64,000 nucleotides of DNA from an uncultured Alphaproteobacteria bacterium (lineage in GTDB: Bacteria > Pseudomonadota > Alphaproteobacteria > RF32 > CAG-239). Shown here piece after piece: positions 61,353 to 64,000 of this stretch; within the stretch, counting starts at the first letter, position 1; every line of letters starts with the position of its first letter. A program made the position numbers and the translations under genes. The notes beneath the pieces are model-generated. The model was not told the DNA's origin, did not search any database, and saw only the letters and a program-made list of their open reading frames with translations. The stretch lies in the NCBI GenBank assembly GCA_934270475.1, contig CAKQPS010000005.1, positions 1 to 64,000 of the forward strand. Direction: 5' to 3'.

Positions 61353-61545
61353 TCAAATCTTCTGTTACTTCTACATTTTTAGGACGGACGCTGTATTCCG
61401 GAGGCAAAATCAACGGCTGTTTTTTCACAATCTTAGTTTCATCGGGTCCTTGACGAGCAAAACCAAGCTTTTCTTTGGTCAAACCGCAAGCCGAAATTCC
61501 TAATATTACCATTCCCAAAACCAACATAAGACTTAGCTTTTTCAT
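61339..61545 (-). CDS. Small DUF3035-type lipoprotein
   Basis: 68 residues. Lipobox LGISAC near residue 20, then GLTKEKLGFARQGPDETKIVKKQPLILPPEYSVRP, the conserved core of DUF3035 (GPDEF...LPP...LP-P), an alphaproteobacterial family tied by some to outer-membrane protein assembly (BamF). This copy is much shorter than typical members. It sits between lspA and the M16 genes, a common order in the class. Confidence 0.78.
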   Translation of the reverse strand: MKKLSLMLVLGMVILGISACGLTKEKLGFARQGPDETKIVKKQPLILPPEYSVRPKNVEVTEDLNEDE

Positions 61546-61546
61546 A

Positions 61547-62035
61547 TTAAACCTCCTCTATTTTTTTCTTTTTATTTTCAAAAATTTCTATAGCAATCAA
61601 AATAAACACCCCCACACAAATAAAACTATCTGCCAAATTAAACGCCGGCCAATGCCAATTTTGATAGTGAAAATCCAAAAAATCCAATACCGCGCCAAAA
61701 CGCACGCGGTCAATCACATTTCCCAAAGCTCCGCCAATAATCAAAGCCAACGCGGCTATTTTCAGCTCATTCTTTTCTTTTAACATCCAGCTGAACAAAA
61801 ACGCCGCCACGCCAAGAGCAAACAAGCTTAAAACAATAACGCCAGTCTGTCCGTGATTATTAAACATAGAAAAACTAACGCCGGTATTCCAAACTTTAAC
61901 CCAGTTAAAAAATCCTGTAACCGCCACCGGCAACTCTTCTGACAAATTTGCAGATACAAAAAATTTACTGATTTGGTCAGCAATTATTGTTAAAACAATT
62001 ACACTCAGCCCGAGCTTCACAAAATTTCTCCCCAT
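61547..62035 (-). CDS. lspA: Lipoprotein signal peptidase (signal peptidase II)
   Basis: Cuts prolipoproteins before the lipidated Cys in the inner membrane. 162 residues with four helices and both catalytic-Asp motifs: ALIIGGALGNVIDRV (NxxDR) and HWPAFNLADSFICVG (FNxAD). First gene of the long operon lspA - DUF3035 - M16 - M16 - pgi - mutL. Next to a lipoprotein gene it will process. Confidence 0.95.
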   Translation of the reverse strand: MGRNFVKLGLSVIVLTIIADQISKFFVSANLSEELPVAVTGFFNWVKVWNTGVSFSMFNNHGQTGVIVLSLFALGVAAFLFSWMLKEKNELKIAALALIIGGALGNVIDRVRFGAVLDFLDFHYQNWHWPAFNLADSFICVGVFILIAIEIFENKKKKIEEV

Positions 62036-62113
62036 ACTTTAAACCTGACATAGAGTATACCCAAACGATTTAAGATGAAAAGATGGAATTTAAATAGTCT
62101 ACAGATTTTTTTG

Positions 62114-63067
62114 CTAAAACATACCTTTTTTGCGAAAATAAATAATCACAATCAAGGTTGCCAGCACAGAAAGCGACAACACCACCCAAAAGCCGTACTG
62201 CATATTTGCCGCCGGAACAGCCACATTCATTCCCCAAAAGCTTGCCAACATGGTTGGGATTGACAGCACAATCGTAATAGCTGCCAAAAATTTCATCACC
62301 AAATTCACATTATTATTGATAATAGAGGCAAAACCGTCCATCATTCCCTCTAAAATGGAGCGGTGCATATCCACCATTTCAATAGCTTGTTTATTTTCCA
62401 CAATAACATCTTCCAGCAAATCAATGTCATCTTCGGTAAATGCCAGCAGTTTTGAAGTTGCCGGAGACTTTATCATACGAAGGATTTTTTCCAAAACCAA
62501 ATGATTATCACGCAGAGCCGTCGTAAAATAAACCAAAGATTTTTGAATTTCTATCAGTTGAAAAAGCTCCTGATTATTGGTTGTTTGCTTCAAAGCATCT
62601 TCAATATGCTCGGTTTTACGGTTGATAATTGCCAAATAGCGCAAATAAAATTGAGTAATTTTATATAAAATCAACAGCATAAAGCGCGAGCGCTCGCGCG
62701 TATCAAAGGTTTTTGCCGTATTTTTATTAAAAGCCCCAAGGATTCGGTTATCTTTAGAACAAATGGTCAAAAAGTTTTTAGCCGAAAACACCAAACCGCA
62801 AGGCAGCGTATCAAAATTACCCTCTTCGTCCAGCAGCGGCAGATTGATAATTGCCGAAAAGACTCCGTCATCAACTTCGGTGCGCGAACGTTCATCGGCA
62901 TCCAAAGAATTTTTCAAAATATCCGAATCGACCTTCAACATAGAAGAAACCTGTTCAATTTCTTCTCCTGTCGGGTTTATCAAACTAAACCATGCTTGGG
63001 AAACATTGCGTGATTGCTTGAGCTTGACTAATTTGCCGCCGTTTTCAGTTTTATAAATTTTCAACAT
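62114..63067 (-). CDS. CorA-family magnesium/divalent cation transporter
   Basis: 317 residues. Large N-terminal cytoplasmic domain with long helix (around 150-250), then two C-terminal membrane helices. The first ends in FWGMNVAVPAAN, matching the GMN selectivity motif of CorA. Mg2+ is most likely, but other CorA members move Co2+, Ni2+ or Zn2+. I start at the ATG at 63067 behind AGGAGTGG. Confidence 0.87.
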   Translation of the reverse strand: MLKIYKTENGGKLVKLKQSRNVSQAWFSLINPTGEEIEQVSSMLKVDSDILKNSLDADERSRTEVDDGVFSAIINLPLLDEEGNFDTLPCGLVFSAKNFLTICSKDNRILGAFNKNTAKTFDTRERSRFMLLILYKITQFYLRYLAIINRKTEHIEDALKQTTNNQELFQLIEIQKSLVYFTTALRDNHLVLEKILRMIKSPATSKLLAFTEDDIDLLEDVIVENKQAIEMVDMHRSILEGMMDGFASIINNNVNLVMKFLAAITIVLSIPTMLASFWGMNVAVPAANMQYGFWVVLSLSVLATLIVIIYFRKKGMF

Positions 63068-63113
63068 AGCCAGCCCACTCCTTTGACAAATATAAAGCAA
63101 AGTCAGTTTTTTA

Positions 63114-63199
63114 TGGTGCGGCCAAGAAGACTTGAACTTCCATGAACTTAGTTCATAACGACCTCAACGTTACGCGTCTACCAATTTCGCCATGGCCGC
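63114..63199 (-). tRNA. tRNA-Leu (anticodon GAG)
   Basis: Acceptor GCGGCCA/TGGCCGC, anticodon stem TAACG/CGTTA presenting GAG, long variable arm (GAACTAAGTTC), T-loop TTCAAGT and encoded CCA. 86 bases. It precedes corA on the same strand. Confidence 0.95.
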
Positions 63200-63286
63200 A
63201 GCCCCAAAAAACACCTTACAAATAATATAATCTCTTTAAATAATCAAGCATTTTTTTCAGCGGTGCAAAAAAAATCTAAAAAGATA

Positions 63287-63369
63287 TTGACAAAATAAAC
63301 AGAATATGTTATCTATTTGTCATAAAGCAAATTTTTAACACTATTTTTAATCCTTTATTTTTCTACGTT
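63287..63369 (+). promoter_or_regulatory. Promoter and SD-less leader of the WG-repeat lipoprotein gene
   Basis: TTGACA (63287-63292), 17 bp, TATCTA (63310-63315). The leader contains AATTTTTAACACTATTTTT and ends TCTACGTT before ATG, with no ribosome binding site. TTGACAAAATAAACA is shared with the promoter at 14363. Confidence 0.65.
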
Positions 63370-64000
63370 ATGAAGAATTTTATTTTTTCTTTGGTAACAA
63401 TGTTGGTAATGTTGTTCACCTGTGTTAGTCTTTCCTCTTGCGGTAACGACAACAAGTCTAAAACCGCAGAGCCTGACGCATCGACCGAGTCTTCTGAGGA
63501 TATCGGCGATGTTCTGAGTCAGGTCGACTTGTTCGACGGCTACACCATCTTCCAGTCATCTATCGTGCCCTTTGGCGAAACTGAATCCAAGGTGCGCGCC
63601 GGTCTAAAGAAAGATGGTAAGATTCTCATTGAGCCTCGATTTGCCAACATCACGTATGATGCAAATCTCAATGGTTTCAAGTGCTATACTGACGCCAAGC
63701 TGTACACTGTTGCCGACATGAATGGCAAAGTGCTGCGTGAAGGTGGATACGAGCGGGTCGAGCGTGAGAATGACGGCGCCGTCTATCGTTTCTTCAACAA
63801 GGACAAGATGGCTGTCTACGTCGCTAAGGCTCAAACCTCTTGGGGTATGTACGAAAAAATAGTTGTGACCGACCATTTCGTATTTCTCAAGGAGAACAAT
63901 CTCTGGGGTGTGAAATCTCTCGACGGAAACTATGAGTTTGACAGAGCTTATAACAGAGTTTACATTGTAAACTACAAGTCCGCCAAAGACTTTGCTGTTG
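63370..64000 (+). CDS. WG-repeat lipoprotein, 3' end outside the window
   Basis: At least 210 residues, cut by the window end. Lipobox LSSC in MKNFIFSLVTMLVMLFTCVSLSSC, then an acidic linker. From about residue 45, units with LKKDGKILIEPRF, ADMNGKVLREGGYERV and NNLWGVKSLDGNYEF are WG (KWG) repeats, a beta-rich surface repeat common in Bacteroidota and other gut bacteria. AAG, GAG and CTC codons are frequent, unlike the AT-biased neighbours, which points to transfer. Function unknown. Confidence 0.72.
   Translation, partial: MKNFIFSLVTMLVMLFTCVSLSSCGNDNKSKTAEPDASTESSEDIGDVLSQVDLFDGYTIFQSSIVPFGETESKVRAGLKKDGKILIEPRFANITYDANLNGFKCYTDAKLYTVADMNGKVLREGGYERVERENDGAVYRFFNKDKMAVYVAKAQTSWGMYEKIVVTDHFVFLKENNLWGVKSLDGNYEFDRAYNRVYIVNYKSAKDFAV

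Overview
The window looks like a chromosomal segment of a low-GC, fermentative, probably host-associated alphaproteobacterium of the uncultured gut type. The signs are family-level, not a database match: an IalB-like protein, an lspA - DUF3035 lipoprotein - two M16 peptidases block, ihfA followed by a MerR gene, and TolB and RuvX of proteobacterial type. An anaerobic lifestyle is suggested by two [FeFe]-hydrogenase maturases (hydG, hydF) and a FucO-type iron alcohol dehydrogenase.

Layout. 1-590: tandem structured repeats joined to a tRNA-like 3' end. 590-13930: tcdA, a phosphoethanolamine-transferase-like sulfatase, ruvX, tolB, fucO, tig, tRNA-Leu, prfC, an acidic membrane protein, hydG and a DUF3298 lipoprotein. 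14000-16000: two small paralogous membrane proteins, tRNA-Ser whose 3' end is duplicated around another copy of the structured repeat, and an unknown protein. 16000-24700: tandem ArsR regulator, dCMP deaminase, LuxR regulator, rlmN, IalB-like, cca, anmK and a ROK kinase, then two unknown genes. 24700-27400: a cupin - Rrf2 - DUF5131 operon with a clear operator, and a frameshifted fragment related to the end of ribosomal protein L7/L12. 27400-40100: a TIM-barrel-like protein, hydF-tatD, alr, ihfA-merR, a U32 peptidase, a divergent metK facing mtnN, a GT-C-like membrane protein and an unknown protein.

40242-45775 is a type II-C CRISPR-Cas locus with unusual order. cas1 (+) points into a seven-repeat array. 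cas2 and cas9 (-) point into it from the other side. A tracrRNA gene diverges from cas9. Every repeat contains a full sigma70-type promoter (TTGACC, 17 bp, TATAAT), so each spacer probably has its own transcription start, as known from Neisseria II-C systems. The promoter-like sequence before the array carries a nine-G tract between its -35 and -10. This locus is the most interesting part of the window.

46100-64000: mfd and recG (divergent), a pilin-like gene behind a structured leader ending in a terminator, two unknown proteins, and a long operon lspA - DUF3035 - M16 - M16 - pgi - mutL. Then come a CorA-type transporter, a second tRNA-Leu, and the start of a WG-repeat lipoprotein cut by the window end.

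Most housekeeping genes have a good Shine-Dalgarno sequence. About seven genes of mostly unknown function instead share a TTGAC(A/T)-type promoter and an AT-rich leader with no ribosome binding site; they form a recognisable class in this genome.
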